A stretch of DNA of 64,000 bases from NCBI GenBank assembly GCA_031772625.1, contig CM062820.1, positions 1,078,059,369 through 1,078,123,368 on the forward strand, given 5' to 3'. Source of the DNA: Pinus tabuliformis. Its lineage: Eukaryota; Streptophyta; Pinopsida; Pinales; Pinaceae. This document shows, piece after piece, positions 11,115 through 24,448 of the stretch. A program made the translations under genes and the position numbers. The stretch's first letter is position 1; each line of letters begins with the position of its first letter. Below the pieces are notes generated by a model, which saw only the letters and a program-made list of their open reading frames with translations, was not told the DNA's origin and did no database searches.

Positions 11115-12800
11115 ATGAGCAGTCAAGAGGGAGTATCTTCTACCAAGCCACCTTTGTTTAATGGAACTAAATTTATGTTTTGGAAAGTCTGAATGAGATC
11201 ATATTTGTAGGCACTAGGAGCTGATTTATAGGCAGTTGTTGAAGGTGGATATCAATATCCAGCCTCCATTCCCAGAGATGATGCAGGAAAGAAATAGTAT
11301 GACAACAATGCAAAGGATGTAAATACTACCTTGGGAGGGTTAGATGAATATGAGTTTGTGAAGTTCATGCAGTTGAGCGCCAGAAAAGAAATATGGGATA
11401 AGCTTTTTCAAATCTATGAAGGTGACTCTAAGTTAAAAAGCGCTAAACTTCAAACATATAGAATTAATTATGAGTCTCTCAAAATGGATGATTATGAAAG
11501 CATTGAAATCTTTTTCCTTAGAGTAGACAAGATTTTTAACACAATGAAAGGTCTTGGTGACAAAATAAAGGATACTGTTATTGTTGAAAATATTTTGAGA
11601 TCACTAACCCCAAAGTTCGATTCCAAAGTCTTTGCCATTGAAGAAATGCAGGATTTGAAGAATCTCACCATTGAACAACTCCATGGGATCTTGAAAACTT
11701 ATGAGATGAGAAAAGGGGATACATTAGGTGTTAGAGAAGCAACATTCAAAGCCATAAACAAAGGGAAAGAAAAGGAAGAGCCTAAAGATACAAGTTACAT
11801 TTCAGATGAAGAAGAAGCAAATTTTGTGAAGAAGCTCCAAGTAGGAACTGGTAGGTTCAAAGGTAAGCTTCCTTTCAAATGTTTTTCCTATGGAAGAGTA
11901 GGTCACTATGCTACTAAGTGTCCTTATAAAGAAAATCATGAAAAAGGAAATAATGTTTCAAAGAAGAATGTCAAAAGAGGTTTTACTAGCAAGAAATTTT
12001 TTTATACTCATGAAGATAGTGAATATTCTTCCAATAATGAGGATGATGAATCAAATCAAGATTGTCAATTACTTATGGCATTCAAAGAACAATGTGTATA
12101 TGAGTCTGATGATGATGACTTTATGGATTCTCTAGAAGAAATTGATAGACTCAGGGTCATAAACAAGAATCAAGAAAATGAAATTAGTATGTATAAAGAA
12201 AAAAACCTAGTTGAAGAAATAACCCAACTAAATATCTGTCTAGAAGAGGCTAAATTAATAGAAGAAGCTTTGAAGAAATAAGCCAAGAAAGGGAAAAGCA
12301 CTGTGAAAAATTAGAACTTGAAATTGTGGGTCTAAGAAAGTAACTTGAAAAAACAAAGGCTCTAACTCTTAGATTTTCTAAAGGATCTAAAACTTTAGAA
12401 GAAATCATTAAAGTTCAACATTCTCCAATAATCAAGGCAGTTCTTGGATATAATCCAAATCAAAATGGTGAAACATTAGAACTTATGAAATATTTTGAAG
12501 CAGGTACAAAATTCTACACCAATTTTGTAAGAAGAAGCAAGAATCAACAAAATAATGATGGATCAAACTATACTCAGGCAAGACAACCTTTCCATGAACA
12601 TAGGGCAAGCTACTCAAAAAGATATTATTCTCCAAGGTATTCTAACTTCAATGTTCAATGCTTCACCTGTCACAATTTTGGTCACAAAGCAGTAAATTGT
12701 GTTGCTTATAAAACAATTATGAATAGAGAAGCAATAAATCAACATAATGCAAACATGTTAAAGATGTCTTCTTATAATGATTTCTCCCCTAGTCAAAATT
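11115..12800 (+). pseudogene. Element B gag (Sirevirus-like)
   Basis: The likely start is the ATG at 11115 (MSSQEGVSSTKPPLFNGTKF...), the usual 'PPLFNG..F.FWK' opening of copia gag. A 316-residue open stretch (11331-12281) carries the UBN2-type capsid region (LKMDDYESIEIFFLRVDKI, LRSLTPKFDSKVFAIEE), a zinc knuckle CFSYGRVGHYATKC and an acidic, Lys/Glu-rich coiled-coil-like tail. A second knuckle, CFTCHNFGHKAVNC, lies near 12660-12700. The long gag with a coiled-coil tail is typical of Sireviruses. It forms the particle and binds RNA. The region is broken but well preserved. Confidence 0.8.
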
Positions 12801-12904
12801 AGATTGAATGTTCTATTTGAAATAAATTTGGTCATGAAGAAACTGAATGTAGAAGCAGGATAAATTCATCTTATCAACATGAGCAAAAGTCAGAACCTCC
12901 CAAG

Positions 12905-13115
12905 GTATGGAAAAAAAAATTACTTCCTATGAAAATTGTGGTCTAGCATTGTATGCTGGAGATCAAGAGAATATATGGTACATTGAAAACATTTGTTCAA
13001 AGCATATGACAGGTGAAAATATATGTTTGTTTCTTTTAATGAAATTAAGAAAGAAAAGAATGTGACTTTTGGTAATAATTCACTTGCTACTATTAAAGGA
13101 AAGGATTTGTGGTAT
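12905..13115 (+). pseudogene. Element B protease, part before insertion C
   Basis: Contains WYIENICSKHMTG-like sequence and VTFGNNS, matching the copia retropepsin pattern 'WYLDSG.S.HMTG...F..L'. It is cut at 13115 by element C, with the duplicated target GGTAT at 13111-13115. Pol resumes beyond 38855. Confidence 0.7.
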
Positions 13116-16100
13116 TGTTGTAGCGGCTGCAACACCCTCCAAATTTTGGCCTACACTCAAATTTTGGAGCCTACTGTGGATCCTGTGATTGGTCGTTCCT
13201 TAGTCACTTATTGGTCAAATGATGATTTCAAGCTCCCTTTTTCAATCTTAAGAGTCGTTAACACTTTTATCTTTATATAGCAAGTGTCATCTTTTGGGTG
13301 TGGAAATTGTCAATTTTCATGCAAAGGGAAGCTTTGGTTTGCTTCAAGGGGAAGTATTTGTGAAAATGAGTTGTTCTCATCATATATACATGTTTCACAC
13401 TCATTTACAAAGTTTCACACACTTTAGACAAGTGTCATCATTATACTCACAAAGTCTATCATTGGAGCCACACTTGTCGTAAGTTGCCATAAAGGTTGTT
13501 GCATTAAGCAAAGTATGTTTACACATGTTTTGGATGATCTATGTTGTATCACTAAGTGTCCAAGTGTGTGGTCATAGTAAAGTTCTATCACTATTCACAT
13601 CAATTCCACTAATCCCACACTTAGCCAAATTCCAGAGGATTCATAGCAACCTAGCCTCATCTAGGCTTCCTAAACTGTGCACTTCACATATGCAACCCTC
13701 AAGATTTTTCATTTCCTACTAGAACTACAAAATGAATTGAAATCCCAACATCCCTTGGCATCCAAAACTGTGCATATGCTTCCTTCAGTGTCCTTCCCTC
13801 AGCTGAAACTCACTGTCTTCAAAAATTGCGTAGTTATGTCCCTTAAGACTCTCAGCTGCCAAGTACCCCTTGCCTCCTAAAAATACATAGTTTTTCCTCC
13901 TAGGGTCCCATCCCACAACAACCACTGCTTGCTTGAACTACACAATTTTTTCCCTAAGTGGGCACTCAACAAATTTTTCCCTCAGTGATGACTGTGCATA
14001 AATTTCCCTCAGTCTAGCCTGAGCTATGCACTATGCAATCTCAATGATCAAGCTTAACCCTTGGTTTCTTGAACTATGCAATCACATAGTCACTGAGCCT
14101 TCCCCCTAACCTGTTACTCAATCTTGACCCAGTTCATGAATCCAAGTGCTCTATCTTAGGCTAGGGGTTTTAGACTGATGTCGTCTCGTCATGAGTGAGT
14201 TGTAGATGCAGGTACTCTCTTACACTATGGAAAGATGATAAAGAAGGAGATGAAGAAGGATGACATACTATATGACACTGAAGGAGCTAAGGAGAAAATA
14301 TAATCATTAGATAAGAAGACCAAGGAACCCAGGGGTATGATAGAAGATTAGGGCCGCATGAAGACTCCATCTGATTCACAACCCTTTGGAGGCTAGGTAC
14401 GAAAAACAAAGCACAACTTTCAGGAAGTAGAAATACACCTCTTAGCATAGTATGAAGGCCAACTTGTTGTTTTCATATCATTATGTGTTCAATGATATGT
14501 ATGGTCACAAACAATGTAAGTCATTCCATGTGTTTTTGCTAAGTGTTTTGTTGCCTTTTTCATGTTGGGATAACTGTCGTCTTTTGGCATGTTTGACTGA
14601 TATGTAATGTTACGATCCTTTTCTGGTGGTTTTGAAGGTTGGTCTTCGTGTATACGAGTTTTCCTAACCATATAAACACTTTCCACACTCATATATAAAG
14701 TCTTAAGCACTGTTCATAGGGTAATGCTTTGTTGGTTGCTCCGATGGTCTATATTGTCATGTCATCGAAGTCTGTTAAGTGCATGATCACAAGTTCAAGT
14801 TCATCACAAGTCTATCTTCCTCTCGAACTTAGCCATTTTCATAAAATCTCCCCGATCAGGCAACTCAGCTTCAGCAGGCCTCGACTGAGCTGCACAATGC
14901 GCAGTATCAACCCTCATTGATGTGACCTTGCTTCCTGGAACTCTACAGTGTGCAGTCACTTTCCTATAGGGTAGTTGTATTGTGGAATTCCAGATCCCAA
15001 AAACCTTCCTTGACCCCTAGAATTGTGCAGTTGTACCTCCCAGCCTGCCTTGAACTACGCACTTCTCACTTCAAGTCCTCAGGATTTTCGCTTTCCTATT
15101 GGAAACCCACAATGCGCAAAGACCCCAACCTCCCTTGGCCTCCAGAACTACACATGTATCCACCAGTGCCCTTCCCTCAACTGGAGTTCACTAACCTCAA
15201 GAATTGCATAGATTTGTCCTCTAGACCTCTCTGTTACCCAGTCCCCCTTGCCTTTGAAAACTGCGCAAAGCTAACCTCTCAAGGCCTCATCCCACATTAA
15301 TCACTACTCACATGAATTGTGCAATCCTGACTCTAAGTGGTCACTGCGCAATTTCTCTCCCTAGTGGGGACTGTACTGAAACGTTCCTTAGTCAAGCTTG
15401 AGATGCACTCTGTGCAATATCAGTGATCAAGCTCTCTCCCTATAACCTAAAACTACGCAATGCACAGTTCCTAGACCCTCTCTCCCAGCCTGTCACTTAT
15501 CCCGGGCTTAATTCAGGGATAATAATGCATCATATTAGACTAGGGAGTTTTCGAATTGATGTCGTCCCATCATGAGTGAATTGTAGGAACATGTACACTA
15601 TCAAGTCATGACAAGATGATGAAGAAGGAGAAGAAGGAGGGAAGCGTGCCTAAAGACTTACTTGTAGTTGAATGAATGAGAGGACCTAGCAAGTGCAAGC
15701 AAAGGACCACAAGTGTGCAACCACCTTCCAAGATTGAAGATCATTAAAGACCCCACATTCCTAAGCTATGCGAAGGAGAAGAGAAAACATATCGAAGAAC
15801 ACATATAGCACTCAACAACAACCACGACTTGACATTGCCATATCATCAAGCCAATCCATGTTAGCAGTGTCATGTCAAGTCATGTCATGAGTTTTCATAT
15901 TCCACATCATTATTGTGGGCCGTGTATATTGTAAATCAAATATGTTGTAAAGTGGAAGTCCAATGGACACACACGAATATGAAGAGTCATGTAAGTTGAA
16001 AAATCATAGGAAGTTGAACAATCATGAGGGTAGTCAAAGAGTCATAAGGGGCAAGGATCGCCCCTTGGTTATATATACCCCCTCATTGTATGAGAAAAAT

Positions 16101-16821
16101 ATTTTTTCACCTGGGCTCCTCTCACAAGGAATTATAGAGATAATATATTTCTTTTGAGGAGCAAGGAGTGGCTCCAAGGCTCCACTACTGGAGCTAGTGA
16201 TGTTCATTATATACATGTGTCTTGGAACTTTTGCTTAATATCATAAGCCCTCTGGGCCAACAGATTCTTCATGCATGGATTATGGATATTTGTAAGAGTA
16301 TTATGTGAATGTTTGTAATTCATGTTTGGTGTTAAATTAGTTGAACTATTTCAGTTATTTTGGCTCTCATATTGTGAGAATTTGTTGTGAATGTTATGAA
16401 CGTTGTCTCATCCTTGGGGACTACTCCGCTGGATATTTGACAAACATTTCCTTTACATATTGGTTTCATGATCATCTCATCTATGTGTACTATTCTGTAT
16501 GGGTACTTCTGTTTAATGTGTGTCTCTACTAGGGTGGTACTACTACCTCTCTCTTAGAGGCTCACTTCTTCTCCCCTTCACAGTGAAATAAATCAGACAA
16601 ACATGCTAGTGGACACTCACCAGGCACAACCCCCTTGCTATTTAAAGGCACATTCTCATCCCTCTCTCTTGTTGATAGTTAGAGCCAAGGAATATCCTTG
16701 AGATACATGGAAACCAGGCCATTATACCTAATGGGTCTCCTAGTCCAAACAATGTGAGGTCTAATTAGGACTTCATATCGGGGAGACCCCCTTGGTTGAT
16801 GGGTTTCCATCACTGTCAACA
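13116..16821 (+). repeat. Element C 5' LTR (3,706 bp)
   Basis: Starts TGTTGTAGCGGCTGC and ends GTCAACA. It aligns with 20770-23126 plus 37408-38850. About 13,670-15,480 is filled with a degenerate AACTGCGCA-like word. A TATA-like TTATATATA lies at 16069-16077 (3' LTR equivalent at 38082-38090). The primer site is not clear: TGGCGATAGAAGG just inside starts like an Asp-type site but then departs from it. Confidence 0.85.
16069..16077 (+). promoter_or_regulatory. TATA-like box, element C 5' LTR
   Basis: TTATATATA, with a similar TTATATACC in the 3' LTR at 38082-38090. It lies roughly 750 bases before the LTR end. Position and conservation support a promoter role; no transcript data. Confidence 0.4.
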
Positions 16822-16892
16822 AAATGGCGATAGAAGGAGGGCTAGATGACAGACTATGCCTGTTGAGTCTAGTTTGAATATCTTATTGAAAA

Positions 16893-17310
16893 TTGCTCTT
16901 CCCCAAATTTTATAAAGATCTTAATTGTACCATCCCTGCAGAAGTTATTCATAACTTGTCTGAATTTAAGTTCGATGGTGAGGGTGAATCAACTTTTTGT
17001 GAACATCTGTTTCAAGTTGTCTGTCTTTATCTTTCTCACAGAATATGTTCCAAAGATGTCATGGCTAGATTACTCACCCTCACATTTGAAGGTCGTGTTA
17101 ATCGATGGTGTCATACATTACCCATTGCTTCTATCCATTCACTTGACCAACTTTCCAAGAAGCTTCATAAAGCCTTCGATAAGTATAACTACCAAGATGT
17201 TTGTGAAAGAATCAATATTTTAAGAATGAAGCCTAATGAATCAGTTGAGGATTTTTTTGATCGATTCCTTCACCTCTGTTATGAAATTCCTAAAAAACAT
17301 CTAAACTAGG
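16893..17310 (+). pseudogene. Element C gag capsid
   Basis: A 138-residue open stretch matches the Retrotrans_gag capsid pattern: FKFDGEGESTFCEHLFQVV, then DVMARLLTLTFEGRVNRW, then NILRMKPNESVEDFFDRF. This is the gypsy capsid fold (folding of the particle shell). No zinc knuckle is seen after it. It is similar in order and residues to the gag of element H (FDGE, then DV.IRLFALSLQGKVKSW, then EETVQQFSARF), so the two elements are probably relatives. Confidence 0.75.
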
Positions 17311-17638
17311 ATTTCTTGAAACAAGAGTTTGAGCACTTGGTTCTTGTCTCTTCACATGGTGAACCTCAACCTCTTGATTTTTCTGCTTCCCCAACTCTTT
17401 TGAATCACCATGGCCCACTTGATCAATCTTCTCCACCAGCTAGTTCTTCACATTCTCTTGATTATCAAGTTGTTGGGTCAAATTGCGGTTAGGTACAAAG
17501 CAGTGACATTACGTAGGTAGAGGAGAAGAAAGGTGAAGACACTTCCAATTTCTTTTATTTTATTTTCAATTTTCAATTTAATTTATTAATTTATTTATTT
17601 TTTAGAATGTTCCATGTCAAGATATTGCATTTCCATTC

Positions 17639-19160
17639 TTGAATGATTCTCAATCTACTAATCTCAGTAAAGAATCCAATGCGATCAATTCTTTCAATCA
17701 ACCCCCAACCTTGGGCAGTGATAATTCCAATGATGATAACTCTATTTTCGTATGCCACGACGAATGCCCAAGCACATCATATGATCTTTTGGTTTCTCAT
17801 GAAGATTTTAATTTAGATCTAGAATCTGCTTCGGTCAAAGAATATGTTCATATCAAAACTTCCTCTTCACCTCACCATCCCTTGTGTCCTACTGTTTACA
17901 ATACATCTACTTGTGACAAAGATACTCCACGCCCTTTAGTTTCTTCATCTAATGAGTTATACCCTCGATAAACACAAGGCGGTCAAGCTGCCCATGATAA
18001 AATTGAAAACAGTCAAATCATAGAGAAAACTTCCCACACCTCATCATCTCTTCTCTTGCATGAGGAAAACTCTTCAAATCAGCTTACTCGTGAGATCTCA
18101 ATAGTTCATTTATCTTTGAATTTGCAATTAGAAGAGTCTACCGATTCGAGCAATCTATTTGTTGAAGTTGAAAAATATGGTAAAATCTGTGACATGGATG
18201 GATGCTACATGATGAGTAGTGGTCTTACTGAAACCAACAATAGCATCTATCCTTAAACCATGCATGATCTGGTTCAAGCTTCAAAATGCGATTCTATAAT
18301 CCTGGAAAGTTCCAAGACCTGCTAGGGAGTCGAAGCACTTCAACTTCCATTGATGGTTATGTTAGGATCTCCCGACTCTACTAAGACCCCCGAACTAAGA
18401 CATATATGATTTATTTTGCACAATCCATTTTTTCATAGTTTCACTCGATGTAAACTCCTTGTGAAAAATGTTTGGTATTCCAGGTACGATCTTTCAAATT
18501 TTCAAGATTTTACTTGTCACCTTCAAGAATCTGTTACAGTTCATTCATCTTCATACAAATCTCTCGCATCAAATTTGGGTTGGGAATATGCATCTCTCAT
18601 AGAATCATGGAATTGCGAAGTTAATCATCTAAAAGACTATCTTTGCCTAAAGGAATCAAACTTATCAAATTTATCCCTTAATGGTCAACTCCTCGGTCTT
18701 CTTGCAAATTTGGTGTAGAAAATCTATCCTCTCATCATACCAGAAATCCTATTGAGTGTAATGAATGCACAAGTTGTAACACGAATCAAGTTCTTCTCTC
18801 TTCACCATGTCTCAACTGGTCTCATGCATTTGTGATGCTATCATCCCTTTTAAACTCTTTTGATGAATAAGATGGTTGTAAAATTTGTCACTAGTTGCAG
18901 GAAGGTGGTTTGTCATGTTTGGTTCGCAAGGAACTTGGTTCGATTGTTCAAAGAATTCGTGAGGCTGTTCAAATTGATTTTTCTTTATTGATCGCAAATT
19001 GGGAATTTGATGCTTCAATCATCTCATATGATAATTCTTTTGTCCTTGATGACTTTCATTCAGCTTATCATTTTCCCATCATCACATCCAAGGAAAATGG
19101 TTTTACATCTATTAACCTTCATCGTTCAATATCTCACTATTCAAATTTGCGCTGAGTTGT
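17639..19160 (+). pseudogene. Element C post-gag acidic reading region
   Basis: A series of plus-strand open stretches (17639-17971, 18056-18256, 18416-18718, 18895-19155) is Asp/Glu/Ser-rich with no pol motif; examples are SNDDNSIFVCHDECPSTSYD and NLQLEESTDSSNLFVEVE. It occupies the place of pol and recalls the acidic post-gag region of element H (59480-60374). Function unknown; it may be a spacer-like or accessory ORF. Broken. Confidence 0.5.
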
Positions 19161-20769
19161 CGAAACACTTCAGCCTTCGTTGATAGTTATGTTGGGTACC
19201 CACTATCTCAACGTGACTATCGAAAATGATCAGATTTATTTTCCCCTAGAAGATTCTCATCATGATCCCATCCTTCTAATTGAAAACTCATGTTTTCAAA
19301 GTTTTCAAGAGGGTCATCATGAATTTTACGATGCAATTGCTAAATGACTGGAACAATCTTACCTGGTAAGCTCTGTAGCAAACAAGAAGTTTCATTCTTT
19401 CCTCACACTTGTTGAGGAGCTTGCTGTAGATGAAGACAAATCTGCAGGAAGCTTCCAAGGTTTTTTGAAAAATGATATTCATCGAAAAGGTAAGCATGTG
19501 GATTGGATGAAAGTAGTGATTGTGACACACCTTTCTGCCCATAGGCAAGACCTTCCTTTTCTTGTGCAATTTTTTCAAGTTTTTATATCTTCTATTGCAC
19601 ATCACTTTCTATCTATTTTAATTGTTCATATGTTTGTGGATGTAGGTTGGGAATGACTATGGTGGTTTCACTAGAAATTCCGTTATACATGACCCCAACT
19701 TTCTAGCTATTAGGTTAGGAGTAGGATTAACTACATCCTAGTTTTCCCTTTCTTGCACTCATTCTGCACTCGTTTCTTGTAGCTTGTCCTTGTTTTCTTA
19801 TTCTGATAGTAAATCATGTTTGATTTAGCCATTTTTTTTCTTGTCTTCTGGTTTTGTTTCACAGTTCTGTGTTTTCTTTCTCTTTGTCTTGTTTTATTTC
19901 TTGTCGAGTTTTCCTTCTTTTTTTTTCATCATGTGACTAAGTGTTGTACCTAGATCTATTTTGGTTCTTAGTATGTGTGTGGCCGAACTACAAATAGTCT
20001 TGTGAAACTTCAACATGTGGCTAGCCATCTGTCCATCTTTCTTGTGGTGGTTACACTTTTTGGCCATTGAAGTTCCAAAGGAAAATATGATCCGTCTGTA
20101 AGGAGAGTTTTGGTCCAACCATGAACCTATGTCTAGTCCAAAAACCTCATGCCTATACTCAGTTTTTCTGCTTTGGTTTTCTCAGGCTTATCCAATTAGT
20201 ATAAATGGAGAAGGGGGAAATCTAAACAAGTAAACCTAAATCAGAGGTCTTTATATGCTTCTATGAAGGAACAACACCTTTTTCTCTCAATGAGTCGAGA
20301 TCCCTCTTAAGCCCCAAAATAAATAAGTGCCAATGCACAATTCTCTTTAAATAAATAAATAAAGGTGAAAGAAGAGAAAGGATTGTTGTGTAGAGAGGTG
20401 AAGTAAGAAACTCCTCTGGAGTACTGTCCAGGCTCGGTGGCAGCAGAGCAATGTTTGTGTTCCTGCATGACTCCGCCGAGATACTGTCCAGGCCTGCTGG
20501 TAGTGGAGCAACACCATAGATGAAAATTATACTTTGCAATCTTAAGATCGTGAGCTACACTACCCTTCTCGATTTAAACATTGTGATTATGCTAAATATT
20601 ATGTTGTGTTCGACTAAGGAGGTATAGAGGGGACCATGTCTGTTCATGGGGTAAGTGGGAATGCCAAGGTAATATGCACAATGAATCGATACTCCCTAAA
20701 GGGCCAATTCCCTCAATGGAAGGAGTTAACCAAAACAGAGAAGCTGGATTCTACTAGTGTGTTGCCAAG
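19161..20769 (+). other. Element C 3' interior without gene
   Basis: No convincing coding frame. A short direct repeat, 'actgtccaggc...ggagcaa' type, occurs at about 20424-20451 and 20476-20502. No clear purine tract abuts the 3' LTR start at 20770. Confidence 0.5.
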
Positions 20770-23126
20770 TGTTGTAGTGGCTACAAGACCCTCCAAATTT
20801 TGGCCTACACTCAAATTTTGGAGCCTAATGTGGATCCTATGATTAGTCATTACTTAGTTAGTTATTAGTCAGCGGATGATTTCAAGCTCCCTTTTTGGAT
20901 ATTAAGAGTCATTCACACTTTTATCTTTATATAACAAGTGCCATCTTAAGGCACGAGAATTGTCGCTTGTCATGCAAAGGGGAGTTTTTGTTTGCTTCAA
21001 GGGGAAATATTTGTGAAGCTGATTTGTTCTCATCCTATAGACATGTTTCGAAATCATTTCCAGAGTTTCACACACTATTACAAAAGTGTCATCATTATCC
21101 TCACAAAGTCTATCGTCGGAGCCACACTAGTGATAAGTTTCCAGAAATGTTGTTGCATTAAGCGAAGTATGTTTTCATATATTTTGGATGATCTATGTTG
21201 TATCATTAAGTGTCCAAGTGTGTGGTCAAAGTCAAGTTCTATAATTGTTCACATGGTTCCACTCATCCCACACTTAGCCAAATTCTGGAGGATTCTTAGC
21301 AACCTAGCCTCATCTAGCCTTCCTAAACTCCACACGCATCTATAAACCTCAATATTTTTCTTTGCCTGCTGGAACTGCATAATGCGCAAAAATCCCAACC
21401 TCCCTTTGCATCCAAAACTGCGCAGATGATTTCTCCAATGTCCTTCCCTAAGCTGGAACTAACTATCTTAAAAAACTGTGTAGTTTTGTACCTCAAGCCT
21501 CTCAGCTGCCCAGTCCCGCTAGGTTCCTGAAACTGCATAGTTTGTCCTCCCAGGGCCCCATCCTACAACAACGATCACTTTCTTTAACTGCACAATTTTT
21601 TCCCTCAATGGGCACTGCACAAATTTTTCCCTTAGTGAGGTCTATGCAGAAATTTCCCTCAATAGAGCTTGAGTTGTACATTGTGCAATCTCAGTGATTA
21701 ATATTGTCCCTTGGTTGCTTGAACTACACAATCGCGTAGTCACTAGGCCTCCCACCTAACCTGCTACTCAGTCCTGATCTATTTCATGAATCCAAGAACT
21801 CTATCTTAGGCTAGGGGTTTCAGACTGATGTCATCTCATCATTAGTGAGTTGCAGATGCAAGTGCTCTCTTACACAATGGAAAGATGATAACGAAGGAGA
21901 TAAAGAAGGAGGACATACTAGATGACACTCAAGGAGTTGAGGAGAAAAAATAATCATTATATAAGAAGACTAAGGAACCTAGGGGTATGATAGAAGATCA
22001 GGACCACATGAAGACTCCTTCTAATTCACAATGCTTTGGAGGGTAGGTACAAAAAATAAAGCACATCTTTCATGAAGTAGAAATACACTTGTTAGCGTAG
22101 TATGAAGGAAAAATTATCATTCTCATATCATTATGTCTTTAATGACATGCATGGTTGCAAACACTGAAAGTCATTCCATGTGTTTTTGCTAAGTGTTTCG
22201 TTCCATTTTGCATGTTGGCTAAATATTGTATTTTGGCATGTTTGACTGATATGTAATGTTGCGATCTTTTTCTAGTGGTTTCGAAGGTTGGTCTTTTTGT
22301 ATACAAGTTTTCCTAGCCATGTAAACACCCGTCACAGTCATACAAAAAGTCTTGTGCACTATCACACAAGTGTCATTATTGTCATCCTAAAGCCTATCTC
22401 AAGTGTCGCACTTGTCGTTTCTTGTCATGGGACAGTCACATAGAGGATAATTCTTTATTGGTTGCTTTGGTGGTCTATGTTGTCGTGTCATCGAAGTATG
22501 TTAAGTGCATGATCACAAGTTCAAGTTCATAACGAGTCTATCTTCATCCCGCACTTAGCCATTTTCATAAAATCTCCCCGAACGGGCAACTCAACTTCAC
22601 CGAGCCCCGACTGAGATATCCATTGTGTAGTCTCAACCCTCATTGATGTGCCCTTGCTTCCTATAACTATGCAGTACAGAATCATTGTCCTCCAGGGAAG
22701 TTGTACTTTGCAATTCCAGAGCCCAAACAACCTTCCTTGACCCCCATAATCATGTATTTGTGCCTCAAAGCCTACCTTAAGCTGCGCACATCACACTTTT
22801 AGTCCTTAATATTTTCCCTTTCCTGTTGGAACCTCCCAATGCATAGAGAGACCAAACTTCATTTGCATCCAGAATTGCATAGATGTGTCGTCAAGTGCCC
22901 TTCCCTCAATCGGATCTCATTGACCTCAAGAACTGCATAGATTTGTTCTCTAGACCTCTCTGTTGCCCAATCCCCCTTGCCTCTGAAAACTGCACAAAGC
23001 TTAGCTCTCAAGGCCTCATCCCACATCAACCACTACTGGCTTAACTACACAATCTTGACTCCCAGTGGTCATTCTGCATTTTCTCTCACTAGTGGGGACT
23101 GTACTGAAAAGCTCCTTAGTCAAGCA
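20770..23126 (+). repeat. Element C 3' LTR, left part
   Basis: Starts TGTTGTAGTGGCTAC and aligns with 13116 to about 15395 of the 5' LTR. It is interrupted at 23126 by element D, whose target duplication is AAGCA (23122-23126) and AAGCC (37408-37412). Confidence 0.85.
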
Positions 23127-24448
23127 TGTTGGTTCAATAAGATGTATTTTTACAGGCAATCTTAATCCCTACATTAGTTATCAACCCGAGGTAAGTATTT
23201 CTATTTCAAGAGTGTCAACACAGTATGTGCAGTGAAGTTAGAGGTTATCTAATGATGAATCGTTGCAATCATTAAAGTCCAATTCTTCAATCCAATTCAC
23301 ACAACTCTGCAAAGAAACTATCTATGAAAGGAATGCTCACAACACCCTATGTAATTCTATACAACTTGTTCTGAAACCAATTGGAACTTGAATGCAAATG
23401 AGAATTACACAGAGAATTACTCAAATAAGCTTGAGACTAATCACACTTTAACCAAGTAAAGAAACTATGATTATCGAATGACACTAACAACTCAAATCAA
23501 TCTGCATTATTAAATAACAATAACAATCAGAAATTGAACAACAATCAGTAAGTGAATATCAACAGCTATAACAGATTCCTAAATGATAAGCATTCTATCT
23601 TGCAATCCGTAGAAGTTACTCAGTGTTGTCTCTCAAGATCTATGATAAAATTTATTCAATTTGAACAGCAATCAACCACACATTCACTCATTCTAATCAA
23701 AACGCTTACTTAAGTCTATCTCGCAATTTCATTATAAAGCTAAGTGAACAGTGGTATAAATCAATGCCACCAATCTTCAATATAAACAAAAGAACTAATC
23801 ATTAAATCAAATGCAAAGATTGAATGTAAACTATAACACAAAGGAGCAGTGGAGCTTCTCATGACTAGGCCCAGAGTCACCAGAAGCCTCTACTTAATAA
23901 AAACTTAGAATACGGAGATGTATCAAGCGCAACCTTCTCTCGTTAACTTCAAAGTAACAGCTGACAGAATCACTGAATTAACAACATTTTTACTCTAAAG
24001 AGAATAATTACATATTAAAAGTCTGAACTCTCATCTAGTTGCCTTTCGGCCTTATATAACATAAAAGGGAAACTTGGATAACAGTGAATCCTCAAGATCA
24101 GGAGATCCTGAGGATTTTGCAATATAAAATCTAATTATATGATAAAACAGGAGTACTTGAACTGATCTTCCACTTCCTTGTCTGCCCCAGATGCCATGGC
24201 TTTTCCCCTTTATGGCCTTGTGTTGTCCTACCAACTAAACAACTTTTGCCCAATCGCGTCTCTACATACAAAGATAGAAAAGAATCAGTTTTTCGTACTA
24301 AATTTGCCTATTCTATCACCAACTAGTTTCTTCCAACTTTGACTGATATTTTCCTCATTTTATTCTATAAACAGAGATAATATTATAAGGATGAATGATA
24401 AATGAAGCATTAAGTGAAGAGAAATCATACCTTTTTCTCGTCCCAACA
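23127..24448 (-). repeat. Element D 3' LTR (downstream end on minus strand)
   Basis: TGTTGG...CCAACA; aligns with 36087-37407 with a few percent differences. Confidence 0.9.

Noticed and set aside
16822-16845. A confident primer binding site for element C
   Set aside because: TGGCGATAGAAGG begins like an Asp-type site but matches poorly after five bases; not listed as a feature.
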